A stretch of DNA of 64,000 nt from an uncultured Prolixibacteraceae bacterium (GTDB lineage Bacteria; Bacteroidota; Bacteroidia; Bacteroidales; Prolixibacteraceae), in assembly GCA_937915865.1 (NCBI GenBank), contig CALGIG010000045.1:186001-250000 (forward strand), read 5' to 3'. Every line of letters begins with the position of its first letter. Position 1 is the first letter of the stretch. This document shows, one piece after another, positions 35,338 through 44,581 of this stretch. Below the pieces are notes generated by a model. It ran no database searches. It saw only the letters and a list, made by a program, of their open reading frames with translations, and had not been told where the DNA came from. A program made the translations under genes and the position numbers.

Positions 35338-35390
35338 CAAATGTATAAAAATATTCTATAAAAAGACATCAATGTCTTTTTATAGAATAT
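35338..35390 (-). promoter_or_regulatory. 40-bp perfect palindromic operator (site A) and -7 box of the DUF2249 operon
   Basis: ATATTCTATAAAAAGACAT (35351-35369) and its exact complement (35372-35390) flank a 2-base centre. On the minus strand a TACATTTG -7 element (35338-35345) lies 32.5 bases from the palindrome centre, towards the DUF2249 gene. The core AAAAAGACAT-N2-ATGTCTTTTT recurs at 36884 and 53124. The spacing puts the site over the -33 region. Confidence 0.8.
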
Positions 35391-35479
35391 AAATGGAAAC
35401 AATTTTTACAGTTACAATCCTGAGAGTCAACAATAATATTAAGCTTATTTTAAGGATAAAAATGATTCTCCATCTCTAA

Positions 35480-35827
35480 TCATTTCATCAACAGCTCTTT
35501 TAGCACAACAGCGTGATTGATTGCCGGGTCTTTGGCTCCGTACAATAATGTAACGGCTTCCTTTTTAGCAAGGATCTTCAATCTGTTTAATTCTTTTGCG
35601 TTTGCCGTTAATTCTTCACGATACAGGCGTCCAAATTCTTGAAAACGTTCCTCCTTATGGTCAAACCACTTACGAAGTTCCGGCGATGGGGCAATTTCCT
35701 TGTTCCATTCGTCAAGGCTTGCGTCCTTTTTAGAAACGCCGCGTGGCCAAAGCCTGTCAACCAGGACACGATAACCATCATCATCAGTGGGTTCATCGTA
35801 AATCCGTTTGATTTTAATTTTTCCCAT
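35480..35827 (-). CDS. DUF488 family protein
   Basis: 115 residues: RIYDEPTDDDGYRVLVDRLWPRGVSK and LDEWNKEIAPSPELRKWF, then YREEL, TLLYGAKDP. This is the signature of DUF488 (YeaO-like). Structures in the family suggest nucleotide or nucleic-acid interaction, but no function is established. It follows the two AhpD-like genes on the minus strand with a 14-base gap and is probably co-transcribed with the nearer one. Confidence 0.88.
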   Translation of the reverse strand: MGKIKIKRIYDEPTDDDGYRVLVDRLWPRGVSKKDASLDEWNKEIAPSPELRKWFDHKEERFQEFGRLYREELTANAKELNRLKILAKKEAVTLLYGAKDPAINHAVVLKELLMK

Positions 35828-35841
35828 TTCACCTGGTAGTA

Positions 35842-36294
35842 TTAGGGTGTTTCATACGATCCGGGAACGGTACGAAAACTTATAGCCAACCGGTTCCACC
35901 CGTTTATGGCAATAATAGCCATGGTTAAGGCTACAATTTCCGCTTCATTAAAATATTCACGGGTAGCCTTGTACAACGACTCGGGCACATCGTTTTCTGA
36001 AATAAGTGTCAGAGCTTCTGTCCATTCCAAAGCAGCGCGTTCCCGGTTAGAATAAAATGGAGTTTCGCGCCAGACATTTAAGGCATACAAACGTTGTTCG
36101 GTCTCGCCTGCCTTGCGGGCATCCTTTGTGTGCATGTCGAGGCAATAGGCACATCTGTTTATTTGTGATGCCCTGGTTTTTACCAACTCGTAAAGCGTGC
36201 GTTCAAGCCCCGAACCATGTACATATTTTTCGAGTTCAAGCATACCTTTGATCGCGTTTGGCGCTACATCTGAGTAGCTTAACCTTGCTTTCAT
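35842..36294 (-). CDS. Carboxymuconolactone decarboxylase / AhpD-like peroxidase-related protein
   Basis: 150 residues. INRCAYCLDMHTKDARKAGE carries the CxxC-x3-H redox motif of the CMD/AhpD family, and LNVWRETPFYSNRERAALEWTEALTLIS is the usual following segment. AhpD-like proteins act as disulfide reductases or in peroxide and peroxynitrite defence; peroxynitrite forms when NO meets superoxide. The gene lies between another CMD gene and DUF488. Confidence 0.87.
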   Translation of the reverse strand: MKARLSYSDVAPNAIKGMLELEKYVHGSGLERTLYELVKTRASQINRCAYCLDMHTKDARKAGETEQRLYALNVWRETPFYSNRERAALEWTEALTLISENDVPESLYKATREYFNEAEIVALTMAIIAINGWNRLAISFRTVPGSYETP

Positions 36295-36357
36295 CTTGTA
36301 GTATTTTAATAATTTATATTACGGTCTGTTTAACTATTTACTATTATTTTCCTTGCA

Positions 36358-36684
36358 TTATTCCATTTCGTCCAGAGCAATTAATGAATGAGCATAAGCG
36401 CCTCCCGCCCGCATTTCGGATGCCACCCAGATCGCTTCCATAATTTCCTCTTTGCTTGCCCCTTTTCGTAGGGCTTGCCTAGTGTGTGACCTGATACAAT
36501 AGGGACATTGAGTAACATGCGCCACCGCCACAGCGATAAGTTGCTTTGTTTTTTCCGTAAGCGCTCCTTCTTTAAAAACTGCTTTGCTGAAATTGTACCA
36601 GGCTTCCATAACGTCAGGAGCTAAAGCCGTTCTTTTATCGGCAAGTTCTTTGGTTACTTTTGGGTATAAATTTTCGCTTGTCAT
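36358..36684 (-). CDS. Carboxymuconolactone decarboxylase family protein
   Basis: 108 residues; single CMD domain with VAHVTQCPYCIRSHTRQALRKG (CxxC-x3-H) and ASKEEIMEAIWVASEMRAGGAYAHS. Typical small AhpD-like redox protein. Its start lies within the frame that follows a truncated gap 5' end, so it now appears to use the former gap promoter and the palindromic operator (site B) about 200 bases upstream. Confidence 0.87.
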   Translation of the reverse strand: MTSENLYPKVTKELADKRTALAPDVMEAWYNFSKAVFKEGALTEKTKQLIAVAVAHVTQCPYCIRSHTRQALRKGASKEEIMEAIWVASEMRAGGAYAHSLIALDEME

Positions 36685-36874
36685 TTTGTTTTAAATTAAA
36701 GTTTACTTCACCACCAAATACACCGTAAACACTGTCGCATTCGAACAAATATGCTGCAATTTCATTGCACATCAGGTCATTCTCTGCTACGACCTCTAAT
36801 TCAGGAGTCTCCAGAATCACTTTCAACGAAGCTCTTCCAATTCTGCCAAAACCGTTAATTGATATTTTTTTCAT
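36635..36874 (-). pseudogene. Glyceraldehyde-3-phosphate dehydrogenase N-terminal remnant
   Basis: The frame starts MKKISINGFGRIGRASLKVI and keeps GAPDH homology for 59 residues (to about 36698: CDSVYGVFGGEVNF), including the Rossmann GFGRIGR. It then reads 20 unrelated residues and stops inside the CMD gene. A complete GAPDH has about 335 residues, so the catalytic Cys domain is gone. It looks like an internal deletion that joined the gap 5' end to the CMD gene. Confidence 0.8.
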
Positions 36875-36883
36875 GATCAACTG

Positions 36884-36919
36884 CTTTCATAAAAAGACAA
36901 CAATGTCTTTTTATGAAAG
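36884..36919. promoter_or_regulatory. Palindromic operator (site B) ahead of the gap remnant
   Basis: CTTTCATAAAAAGACA (36884-36899) and its exact complement (36904-36919) enclose ACAA. The central 22 bases differ from site A at a single position. It starts 10 bases upstream of the gap remnant's ATG. A weak -7 like ATTATTTG lies just on the far side, so here the site would sit at or after the transcription start. Confidence 0.7.
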
Positions 36920-36963
36920 TTCAAATAATCTGTATTCAGAAATATTTGTTAACACAGAGGTAT

Positions 36964-39753
36964 TCAGTTGTTTTTTAAGAATTGCCGCAACACATATTGC
37001 AGAATTCCACCGTTGCGGTAGTATTCAATTTCAATAAGCGAGTCCAAACGGGCAATTACCTTAAAATTAATTTCTTTCCCATTTTCACTCCTGGCTATTA
37101 CCTGAATTTCTTTTAAAGGCGTAATATTCCGGTCAACACCTGTTATTGAAAATACTTCCTTACCAGTAAGTCCCAATTTTTCAGCAGTTTCTCCGCGTTT
37201 ATACTGAAGCGGCAGCACGCCCATTCCAACCAGGTTGCTCCGGTGAATACGTTCATAGCTTTCGGCCAGTACACATTTTACTCCCAACAGAAAAGTACCT
37301 TTTGCAGCCCAGTCGCGGGAAGAGCCGCTACCGTATTCTTTCCCGGCTAAAACCAACAATGGAGTTTGGTCTTCTCTGTATTTTTCGGCAGCATCAAAAA
37401 CGGTCACTTCTTCGCCTGAGGGCAGGTATTGGGTAAATCCCCCTTCCTTGCCGGCCAGTTTGTTTTTTATCCTGACATTGGCAAACGTGCCGCGCACCAT
37501 CACTTCATCGTTTCCCCGGCGCGACCCGTAGGAGTTGAAATTCTTCTTTTCCACTCCTCGCGCTAACAAATATTTGCCAGAGGCGGAAAGTTCGTTAAAA
37601 GCACCGGCGGGAGAGATATGGTCGGTGGTAACGCTGTCGCCCAAAACCAACAAAGCCCGCGCATTTGGAATATCATGCAGAGGTTCAGGGGGTTCTGAAA
37701 TATTTTTAAAAAATAGAATTTCTTTAATATAAGTCGAACTTTTATCCCAATCATACAATTTTCCTTTAGGAACTTCCAGTGTTCTCCATATTTCATTGCC
37801 GCAAAAAATTTCGCCGTAATTCTTTGCGAAATCATCGGGAGAAAGAACGCGGCTGAGTATTTCATTGATTTCGTCGTCCAATGGCCAAATGTCTTTCAAA
37901 TAAACAGGTTCCTGATTAGAGTCGAAACTAATTGGCTCTTTGCTTAAATCGATGTCAACCCGACCGGCAATGGCATAGGCAACCACCAGCATGGGCGACA
38001 TTAAAAAATTCATTTTTACCTGCGGATGAATTCTTGCTTCAAAATTCCGATTGCCGGAAAGAACGGAAGTTAATACCAGATTTTGCTCGTCAACTGCTTT
38101 GGCAATGTCGGGCTGTAATGGTCCGGAATTGCCGATACAGGAAGTGCAGCCATAACCCACCAAATGAAAATGCAGGGCTTCCAAATCTTGCATCAGGCCT
38201 ACTTTCTCAAGATAATCGGTTACCACCTTCGAACCCGGTGCGAGCGAAGTCTTCACCCAGGGTTTGACGTCAATCCCATGTTCTCTCGCCTTTCGGGCCA
38301 CCAATCCGGCGCCAATCATCACAAACGGATTTGACGTGTTGGTGCAGGAGGTAATGGCGGCAATAGCCACTGCACCGTCCGAAAGCATAAACTTTTCCTG
38401 TCCCCTGGTGATCCAAACTGTTTTTAGGCCGTTGTTTACTTTCGCTTCTATTTCAGCTGAAACTGCCTTCGGCCCCGAATTAGATACAGGCAAATCCCCG
38501 CCTTCTCCGTCAAATCGTGTGATCGATTTTTCGATTTCCCTATCTTCCTGAGCGATATACTTCCGATTGAAGGAATTATCCAGCAGATAAATAAATTTGT
38601 CTTTAAACTCCCTTAAAAGGATTTTATCCTGTGGCCGCTTTGGCCCCGCGAGTGTTGGTTCAATGGTCGAAAGATCCAATTCTAAAACTTCTGTATAATT
38701 GATTTCTTCTTCATTTTCGCGCCATAGCATATTGGTTTTGCAATACGTTTCCACCAGTGCTATTTGTTCCTCGGAACGATTGCTTTTTCGCATATATTCC
38801 AGCGTTTTGTCATCAATGGGGAAATAGGTGACTGTACATCCGAATTCGGGCGACATATTGCCTATGGTTGCCCGGTCAGGTACGGAGAGATTATTTAATC
38901 CAGGGCCAAAAACTTCGACAAACTTACCGACCACGCCAAATTTCCGTAATACATCTGCTATGGTTAAAACCAGATCGGTAGCAGTCGACCCCAACGGAAG
39001 CTTGCCTGTAAGTTTTAACCCAATCACCTCGGGCATAATAAAATAAACAGGCTGTCCAAGAATTGCCGCTTCTGCCTCTATGCCTCCTACTCCCCAGCCC
39101 AGTACCCCAATACCGTTTATCATTGGGGTGTGGCTGTCTGTTCCTACCAGCGTATCAGGAAAAATCTCACCGTTTCTTTCGATAACCGCTTTTGACAGGT
39201 ATTCAAGGTTCACCTGGTGACAAATACCCATTCCAGGCGGCACCACATTGAAATTATCGAAAGAATTTTGCGCCCATTTCAGGAATTGGTAGCGTTCTTT
39301 ATTGCGCATGTACTCTTCATCCATGTTGCGCTGATAGGAATATTCTGTTCCGAAATAATCTACCTGAACCGAGTGATCTATCACCAAATCAACAGGTATC
39401 AGTGGATTGATGGCATTCGGGTCTTTGCCTTTTCTCGCCACTTCTGCCCGCAAAGCGGCAATATCCACCACCGCAGGAACGCCGGTAAAATCTTGCATCA
39501 AAACGCGGGCGGGTTTAAACGGAACATCTTTATCCGAACCTTTCGGCATCCAATTTAAAAGCGTTTCAATATTTTCTTTAGTAACCGAGAAATCGTCGAA
39601 ATTACGCAAAGCGTTTTCTAATAAAATCCGAATAGAAAAAGGGAGTTTCCCTATTACGAATCCTTGTTTTTGTAATTCACGAAGGCTGCAATAGAAATAC
39701 TCCTTTCCATTGATCTTTAATGTTTTTCTGATTTGAAAGATATCTTTTACCAT
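36964..39753 (-). CDS. acnA: Aconitate hydratase A
   Basis: 929 residues, of the AcnA/IRP1 type. The [4Fe-4S] ligands are C470 (TSCTNTSNPF) and C536/C539 (GYGCTSCIGNSGPL). The swivel domain has GSGSSRDWAAKG and RSNLVGMGVLP. It interconverts citrate and isocitrate in the TCA cycle; its cluster is a well-known NO target, although AcnA-type enzymes are more resistant than AcnB types. It is a single-gene unit upstream of site B on the minus strand; no citrate synthase or isocitrate dehydrogenase is adjacent. Confidence 0.96.
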   Translation of the reverse strand: MVKDIFQIRKTLKINGKEYFYCSLRELQKQGFVIGKLPFSIRILLENALRNFDDFSVTKENIETLLNWMPKGSDKDVPFKPARVLMQDFTGVPAVVDIAALRAEVARKGKDPNAINPLIPVDLVIDHSVQVDYFGTEYSYQRNMDEEYMRNKERYQFLKWAQNSFDNFNVVPPGMGICHQVNLEYLSKAVIERNGEIFPDTLVGTDSHTPMINGIGVLGWGVGGIEAEAAILGQPVYFIMPEVIGLKLTGKLPLGSTATDLVLTIADVLRKFGVVGKFVEVFGPGLNNLSVPDRATIGNMSPEFGCTVTYFPIDDKTLEYMRKSNRSEEQIALVETYCKTNMLWRENEEEINYTEVLELDLSTIEPTLAGPKRPQDKILLREFKDKFIYLLDNSFNRKYIAQEDREIEKSITRFDGEGGDLPVSNSGPKAVSAEIEAKVNNGLKTVWITRGQEKFMLSDGAVAIAAITSCTNTSNPFVMIGAGLVARKAREHGIDVKPWVKTSLAPGSKVVTDYLEKVGLMQDLEALHFHLVGYGCTSCIGNSGPLQPDIAKAVDEQNLVLTSVLSGNRNFEARIHPQVKMNFLMSPMLVVAYAIAGRVDIDLSKEPISFDSNQEPVYLKDIWPLDDEINEILSRVLSPDDFAKNYGEIFCGNEIWRTLEVPKGKLYDWDKSSTYIKEILFFKNISEPPEPLHDIPNARALLVLGDSVTTDHISPAGAFNELSASGKYLLARGVEKKNFNSYGSRRGNDEVMVRGTFANVRIKNKLAGKEGGFTQYLPSGEEVTVFDAAEKYREDQTPLLVLAGKEYGSGSSRDWAAKGTFLLGVKCVLAESYERIHRSNLVGMGVLPLQYKRGETAEKLGLTGKEVFSITGVDRNITPLKEIQVIARSENGKEINFKVIARLDSLIEIEYYRNGGILQYVLRQFLKNN

Positions 39754-39898
39754 AATAAGAGTTGAATATGTTACTTCAATCTTAGTTTAAAACATCTGCC
39801 AATCAATTTGGTTGTATGGCACGAAACTTCTTCCTGATTTTTGTATCTAATGTCAGTTTCACGGGAAATTCAGTTACTTCAGGAGGATTTGTATCTTA

Positions 39899-40537
39899 TC
39901 ATTCGTTATGCCCTTCATGACCACCACCATGTTCAAGAATGTCATGCATGGCTTCAATCGTGTGGGTGTAGCTGACATAGGCTTTTACAAAGGCTCGCCC
40001 CTGCTCCGTTGAATTATCTTTAACTTTATCAAGTTCCGATACTTTTTGATATTTCTCTCGAATTACCTTATTAATGTGGGCATTCAGTTTTACTAAAAAA
40101 TCATCCACATTACCAACTTCAATGGCCTCATCGGTCATTTGAATAATTTGTTTTGTGATTCCGGCGGGTTTTAACCCGGTGTAGGGTGCGCCTTCTGTTT
40201 GGCGGTGCAGACGAACCAAAGTTTCAAAGAAATGTTTTTCAACAATTGCGTAAACCTCTTTATCTCCATTTTTAAGCTGAATGGTTTTGTTGAATAAAGG
40301 AATAATTTCCTTTTCCTGTTCAGTAGTAATCCACTTCAGGACCAAATTGACATTGTTGGTTTCAAGTGCTTTGATAGCATCCTTGATTACCGGACCATCG
40401 TACGAATCGCAATGTGCGAAAGCTGTTGTACTCATAAATACAGTTAACACGAATAATAAGAGAGTAGTACCTGCTACTTTAAACGATTTTTTTACTTCGA
40501 AACTACTTTGTAGTGTTTCTTTTTCTGCATTTTTCAT
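39899..40537 (-). CDS. Exported DUF6448-like protein
   Basis: 212 residues with a signal peptide (hydrophobic 20-42, cleavage after AFA) giving a mature N terminus HCDSYDGPVIKDAIKALE. That start, with KWIT, LVRLHRQTEGAPYTGLKPAG and a His-rich C terminus (HDILEHGGGHEGHNE), matches a small family known as DUF6448. The N-terminal His and HGGGHEGH tail suggest metal binding, which is inference. It is transcribed towards aconitase; AraC lies upstream. Confidence 0.65.
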   Translation of the reverse strand: MKNAEKETLQSSFEVKKSFKVAGTTLLLFVLTVFMSTTAFAHCDSYDGPVIKDAIKALETNNVNLVLKWITTEQEKEIIPLFNKTIQLKNGDKEVYAIVEKHFFETLVRLHRQTEGAPYTGLKPAGITKQIIQMTDEAIEVGNVDDFLVKLNAHINKVIREKYQKVSELDKVKDNSTEQGRAFVKAYVSYTHTIEAMHDILEHGGGHEGHNE

Positions 40538-40699
40538 TTTTACTGATTTTTAATTGATTAATAAAACTTATTTCTGAAGCAAAAATAAAGGCAGCAAAAC
40601 ACCTGTGCGACCTACTTTCTAAAGTGGCACTCCTTTTATTACTACGGATAGTCCCGCTTTATAAAACGATACTTGAAATGGGAAAGAAATTACTGAATT

Positions 40700-41830
40700 C
40701 TAAATGCGAAGGGACTTTTTATATTCGCTGGGAGTAAACCCGGTAACATTTTTAAAAACCCGGTTAAAAGCCGACTTGGAATTGAACCCGGATTCAAACG
40801 CAATACCCAGGATTGAAAAGTTAATGTATTGCGGATTTGCTATTTTAGATTTCACATCGTCTACCCGATGACGGTTAATAAAATCGAAGAAGTTTGATCC
40901 AATATTTTCATTAATAACCTGCGATAAATAATGAGATGGGATATCCACCTCTTTGGCCAGTTGTGGAAGATTCAAATCCGGATTCAGATAAGGCTTTTCT
41001 TCCTCCATGAACCGGGTCAGTTTGTCCAGATATAATCTGGCTTCTGACTCTTTTAATCTTGAGCTTGCATATTTTTCCGGTTTCTGCTCCAGAATTAATG
41101 ATTCCTTTTCAGAAAATAAAAATAGTTCTCTCTGTTTAAGCCCATAATAACCGATAAGGATGATAAAAATGGACAGCGAAAGCGAAATCCCATCGGTACA
41201 GAAAATCCACGAAAAAAGATTAAACACGTGATGAATTACAGAGACAATCATTAACAAAGTCCATACAGAACCAAATATGTACACCAACTTTCGCAGCCAA
41301 TCAAGGTTTATATTTTCGTCTCTGGAAAAATTATTAAAAATGCGGATATCCAGGCTTTTAAACAGTCGGGTTGAAAGAATGAAATATACAGGTCCAGATA
41401 AAACAACCAATATTAAGAACAATTGAAACAACAAGGGCGGTTCATGTTCATTTGCAACATGGCTTAAACTGATTCGTTCCGATACCGATGGGAAAAATGA
41501 TACAACCATCAAATAAAAATTAAACAGGAAGAAAGGCGTAAAATGGAGAAGGTTTTTGCCTGTGAATTTACCCGATGTTTTTACCAGTAAAGAAATATAG
41601 AAATACAGGAAAGGGCCATGCAACAGAAGAAGGGATATAAAGCCAGCCGAAAGAAGTGGAAAGCGCGTGAACAATTCATTGGAAAAAAGGCCATACACAC
41701 CTGTATATATGCCCAAATAAATTAGCCAGAAAATCAGTATTTTATCATGTAAGGCCTTCGGTTTTTTCTGAAAAAGTAAAACAGAGAAAAAGAGGGCATT
41801 GAAAGCTGCAATTAAAAATATGTATCTCAT
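40700..41830 (-). CDS. AraC family regulator with N-terminal seven-helix membrane domain
   Basis: 376 residues. The first ~240 form about seven membrane helices (FLIAAFNALFFSVLLFQKKPKALHDKILIFWLIYLGIY). The C-terminal ~105 are an AraC double helix-turn-helix (LPQLAKEVDIPSHYLSQVINENIGSNFFDFINRHRV ... FNSKSAFNRVFKNVTGFTPSEYKKS). Such membrane-tethered AraC regulators are common in Bacteroidota and are thought to sense envelope or membrane signals. Its target may be the adjacent DUF6448 gene. Confidence 0.88.
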   Translation of the reverse strand: MRYIFLIAAFNALFFSVLLFQKKPKALHDKILIFWLIYLGIYTGVYGLFSNELFTRFPLLSAGFISLLLLHGPFLYFYISLLVKTSGKFTGKNLLHFTPFFLFNFYLMVVSFFPSVSERISLSHVANEHEPPLLFQLFLILVVLSGPVYFILSTRLFKSLDIRIFNNFSRDENINLDWLRKLVYIFGSVWTLLMIVSVIHHVFNLFSWIFCTDGISLSLSIFIILIGYYGLKQRELFLFSEKESLILEQKPEKYASSRLKESEARLYLDKLTRFMEEEKPYLNPDLNLPQLAKEVDIPSHYLSQVINENIGSNFFDFINRHRVDDVKSKIANPQYINFSILGIAFESGFNSKSAFNRVFKNVTGFTPSEYKKSLRI

Positions 41831-41929
41831 AATTCAGAGAAAAGGAGGAATTTTCATCAACATATCAGACGATATTTTCAAACTAAAAGAGCGCCTTCTT
41901 TCCCGCTGGTCCGAGGCAATTAACCATTC

Positions 41930-42307
41930 TCAGAGGGTCTGTACCGAAGTTTCGATTGAAATTTCTAGTACTGCCCTGGCCCATACAAATTTAGCTTTCA
42001 TTAAATCAAATTCAGCGCCATCCTTTGTAAATCTTGCTGTTCCGGTAATCAGGAAACCTGCTCCCTTGTAATTTAACCCCTGAACTTCGCGGCTTCCAAT
42101 GGTCAATTTAACCAACTGGTTTTCCTTTACATTCTTTTCCGTTTTATTCATTCCTCCAACCGGGATTAACATTTTCCCATCTGGAGTAATATTGACATAG
42201 CTATTCCAGGTATTTACAACATGAGGCCCATCCATACCCTGGGTTACAATTGCAACTTCCCCATCGGCAGGATGTGACAAAATTTCCAATAATTTTTCGT
42301 TCAGCAT
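41930..42307 (-). CDS. Pyridoxamine 5'-phosphate oxidase-like FMN-binding protein
   Basis: 125 residues with the split-barrel fold signature: VAIVTQGMDGPHVVNTWNSYVNI, KMLIPVGGMNKTEKNVKENQLVKLTIGS, and GFLITGTARF. Related small proteins bind FMN or F420 and act as reductases. No neighbour helps define its substrate; AraC lies 99 bases downstream on the same strand, ilvD is divergent. Confidence 0.8.
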   Translation of the reverse strand: MLNEKLLEILSHPADGEVAIVTQGMDGPHVVNTWNSYVNITPDGKMLIPVGGMNKTEKNVKENQLVKLTIGSREVQGLNYKGAGFLITGTARFTKDGAEFDLMKAKFVWARAVLEISIETSVQTL

Positions 42308-42617
42308 TTTATATCTCCCTAAAATTTAGTTAATAAATGAAGGTATTTCTGTTTTTTCTGAAGTTACGGGTCCAAAGTTACTTTAATTCACGATTTTCTT
42401 CATGTTTTTTCTTTTGTTCCAGATAACCGACTGCTTTTCCCGCTATCAAAATTTAGAGAAAGGACAGACTACAATGCCTAATTCTCCCTTTAGTTTTTCT
42501 TCCTGAAGTGTAAATCATTCCGACTGATGATTATTCGACCCCACAAACAAAACAGAGGTTTGGATCGTTATTTTCAAAGCACAATCCATCACAGCCATCA
42601 CACGAAAACTTCCAGAT
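42308..42617. other. Divergent intergenic region between PPOX-like gene and ilvD
   Basis: No coding frame, tRNA or attenuator-like hairpin with a branched-chain leader peptide was found. It must contain the two divergent promoters, but no TAnnTTTG box with convincing context was located. Confidence 0.4.
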
Positions 42618-44294
42618 ATGGACAAAAAACTAAACAAATACAGCGAAAAAATTACTCAGGATGACAGCCTTCCGGCAGCTCAGGCTATGCTTTACGCAAT
42701 AGGTATGAACGAAAACGATCTTAAAAAAGGTCAGGTTGGCATCGTGAGCACCGGGTTTCAGGGAAATCCCTGCAACATGCATTTAAATGGGTTGGCTGAG
42801 GAAGTAAAAAAAGGAGTGGACGATCAGGAGGATTTGTACGGTTTAATCTTTCATACCATTGGAGTGAGCGACGGAATAACCAATGGAACGGAAGGCATGA
42901 AATATTCGCTGCCATCGCGGGAAATTATTGCCGACTCTATTGAAACCGTTGTCAGTGCTCAGTTTTACGATGCTGTTATTCCCATAGTCGGTTGCGATAA
43001 AAATATGCCCGGGGCCATGATTGCCTTGGGGCGCCTGAACAGACAATCGATTCTGTTGTATGGCGGCACGGTTAAAAAGGGGCGGTGGAAAGGAGAAGAT
43101 CTGAATATTATATCGGCATTTGAAGCCTATGGAGAACGTATCAAAGGCAATATTTCAGATGAAGATTATAAAGGAATCATAAAAAATTGCATCCCAGGAG
43201 CAGGGGCCTGCGGAGGCATGTATACAGCCAACACAATGGCTTCAGCCATTGAATGTATGGGTATGAGTCTACCCTACTCATCGTCCAATCCGGCCCTGAG
43301 CAAGGAAAAGGGATTGGAGTGTGCTGAAATAGGCCGGGCGATTAAGAAACTCCTGAAAGAAGATATCAAGCCAAAAGACATCATGACCAGGCAAGCATTT
43401 GAAAATGCCATCACCTTAATCATGGCATTGGGAGGATCGACAAACGCAGTCATTCACCTGATAGCCATAGCAAAATCTGTCGATGTGGCTTTGGATATCA
43501 ACGATTTTCAGCACATAAGCAATCAAACGCCTTACCTGGCGGACTTGAAACCTAGTGGCAAATATTTATTCGAAGACTTGCACGACGCGGGTGGTATTCC
43601 CGGTGTAATGAAATTTCTTCTGAAAGAAAACTATCTGGACGGCAATTGCATGACTGTTACCGGTAAAACATTGGGAGAGAACCTGGAAGAAGTTGCCGAC
43701 CTGGCAAAGGGACAAAAGATTATCAGACCATTTGCTGACCCGATAAAAAAACATGGTCATATACAAATCCTTTTTGGAAACCTTGCTGAAGAAGGTGCAG
43801 TGGCTAAGATTACAGGCAAAGAAGGCGAACTTTTTACCGGCCCTGCCAAAGTATTTGAAGATGAATTTGAAGCCATTAAAGGCATTCAGACGAAAGTAGT
43901 AAAAGGCGATGTGATCGTAATCCGGAATTCAGGTCCAAAAGGCGGCCCCGGGATGCCTGAAATGTTAAAACCTACCAGCGTGGTGATGGGTGCCGGGTTA
44001 GGGAAAGATGTTGCTTTAATTACTGATGGCCGGTTTTCAGGGGGTTCTCATGGATTTGTTGTGGGGCACATCACTCCTGAAGCTTCCGAAGGCGGATTGA
44101 TCGGATTACTTCGGGATGGTGATATCATTACCATTGATGCCGTCAACAACCGTTTGGAAGTCGACCTTAGTGAAACCGAGATTACTGCCAGAAGAAAAAC
44201 ATGGCAAAAGCCACCTTACAAGGTAACTTCAGGCATATTAAAAAAATACATCAGTTTGGTATCAACTGCATCTGAAGGTTGCACTACCGATTAA
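42618..44294 (+). CDS. ilvD: Dihydroxy-acid dehydratase, short class
   Basis: 558 residues. Cluster cysteines C52 (NPCNMHL), C126 (GCDKNMPG) and C198 (GACGGMYTANTM) are present, with the C-terminal GGSHGFVVGHITPEA loop. It makes 2-keto acids for valine and isoleucine synthesis. At 558 residues it resembles the shorter plant/mycobacterial class, which tends to carry a more stable [2Fe-2S] cluster, rather than the ~616-residue E. coli enzyme with its NO-labile [4Fe-4S] cluster; the class assignment is inference from length. It stands alone without other ilv or leu genes. Confidence 0.95.
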   Translation: MDKKLNKYSEKITQDDSLPAAQAMLYAIGMNENDLKKGQVGIVSTGFQGNPCNMHLNGLAEEVKKGVDDQEDLYGLIFHTIGVSDGITNGTEGMKYSLPSREIIADSIETVVSAQFYDAVIPIVGCDKNMPGAMIALGRLNRQSILLYGGTVKKGRWKGEDLNIISAFEAYGERIKGNISDEDYKGIIKNCIPGAGACGGMYTANTMASAIECMGMSLPYSSSNPALSKEKGLECAEIGRAIKKLLKEDIKPKDIMTRQAFENAITLIMALGGSTNAVIHLIAIAKSVDVALDINDFQHISNQTPYLADLKPSGKYLFEDLHDAGGIPGVMKFLLKENYLDGNCMTVTGKTLGENLEEVADLAKGQKIIRPFADPIKKHGHIQILFGNLAEEGAVAKITGKEGELFTGPAKVFEDEFEAIKGIQTKVVKGDVIVIRNSGPKGGPGMPEMLKPTSVVMGAGLGKDVALITDGRFSGGSHGFVVGHITPEASEGGLIGLLRDGDIITIDAVNNRLEVDLSETEITARRKTWQKPPYKVTSGILKKYISLVSTASEGCTTD

Positions 44295-44463
44295 GAAATT
44301 CGTCCTCTTCTTCCAACTCCGAAAGAAGTTAGTCTGGTGTAAATTAAAATGGGTTGATTGATGAAAGATTCAAAACGATCGTTTTATTTACATTCAGCTC
44401 AGTGAGCGAGGTTACAATTCGTTTTTATAATATGCTTATAGTGGTAATTTATGAAATATTTGC

Positions 44464-44503
44464 TAATTTTGATCGGATGCGATGCATATACATCGGATAC
44501 GAT
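44464..44503 (+). promoter_or_regulatory. -7 box and two ATCGGATACGAT-type operators before the first rnk-like gene
   Basis: TAATTTTG (44464-44471) is a TAnnTTTG element. Directly after it come ATCGGATGCGAT (44472-44483) and ATCGGATACGAT (44492-44503), direct repeats whose starts are exactly 20 bases apart. Each is an ATCG-N4-CGAT palindrome. The pair would cover the transcription start. Confidence 0.75.
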
Positions 44504-44581
44504 TTTATATAAAAATGGCTGATCGAATTCTACCCTTAATGGTTTGGGGTCAAAACAATTATAGCGCACAAGTAAAAATCA

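Noticed and set aside
35351..35390. Site A palindrome as a rho-independent terminator of the DUF488 gene
   Set aside because: The stem is AT-rich with a 2-base loop, lies about 90 bases beyond the DUF488 stop, and the same core recurs in 5' regions at 36884 and 53124 next to -7 boxes; an operator explains this better.
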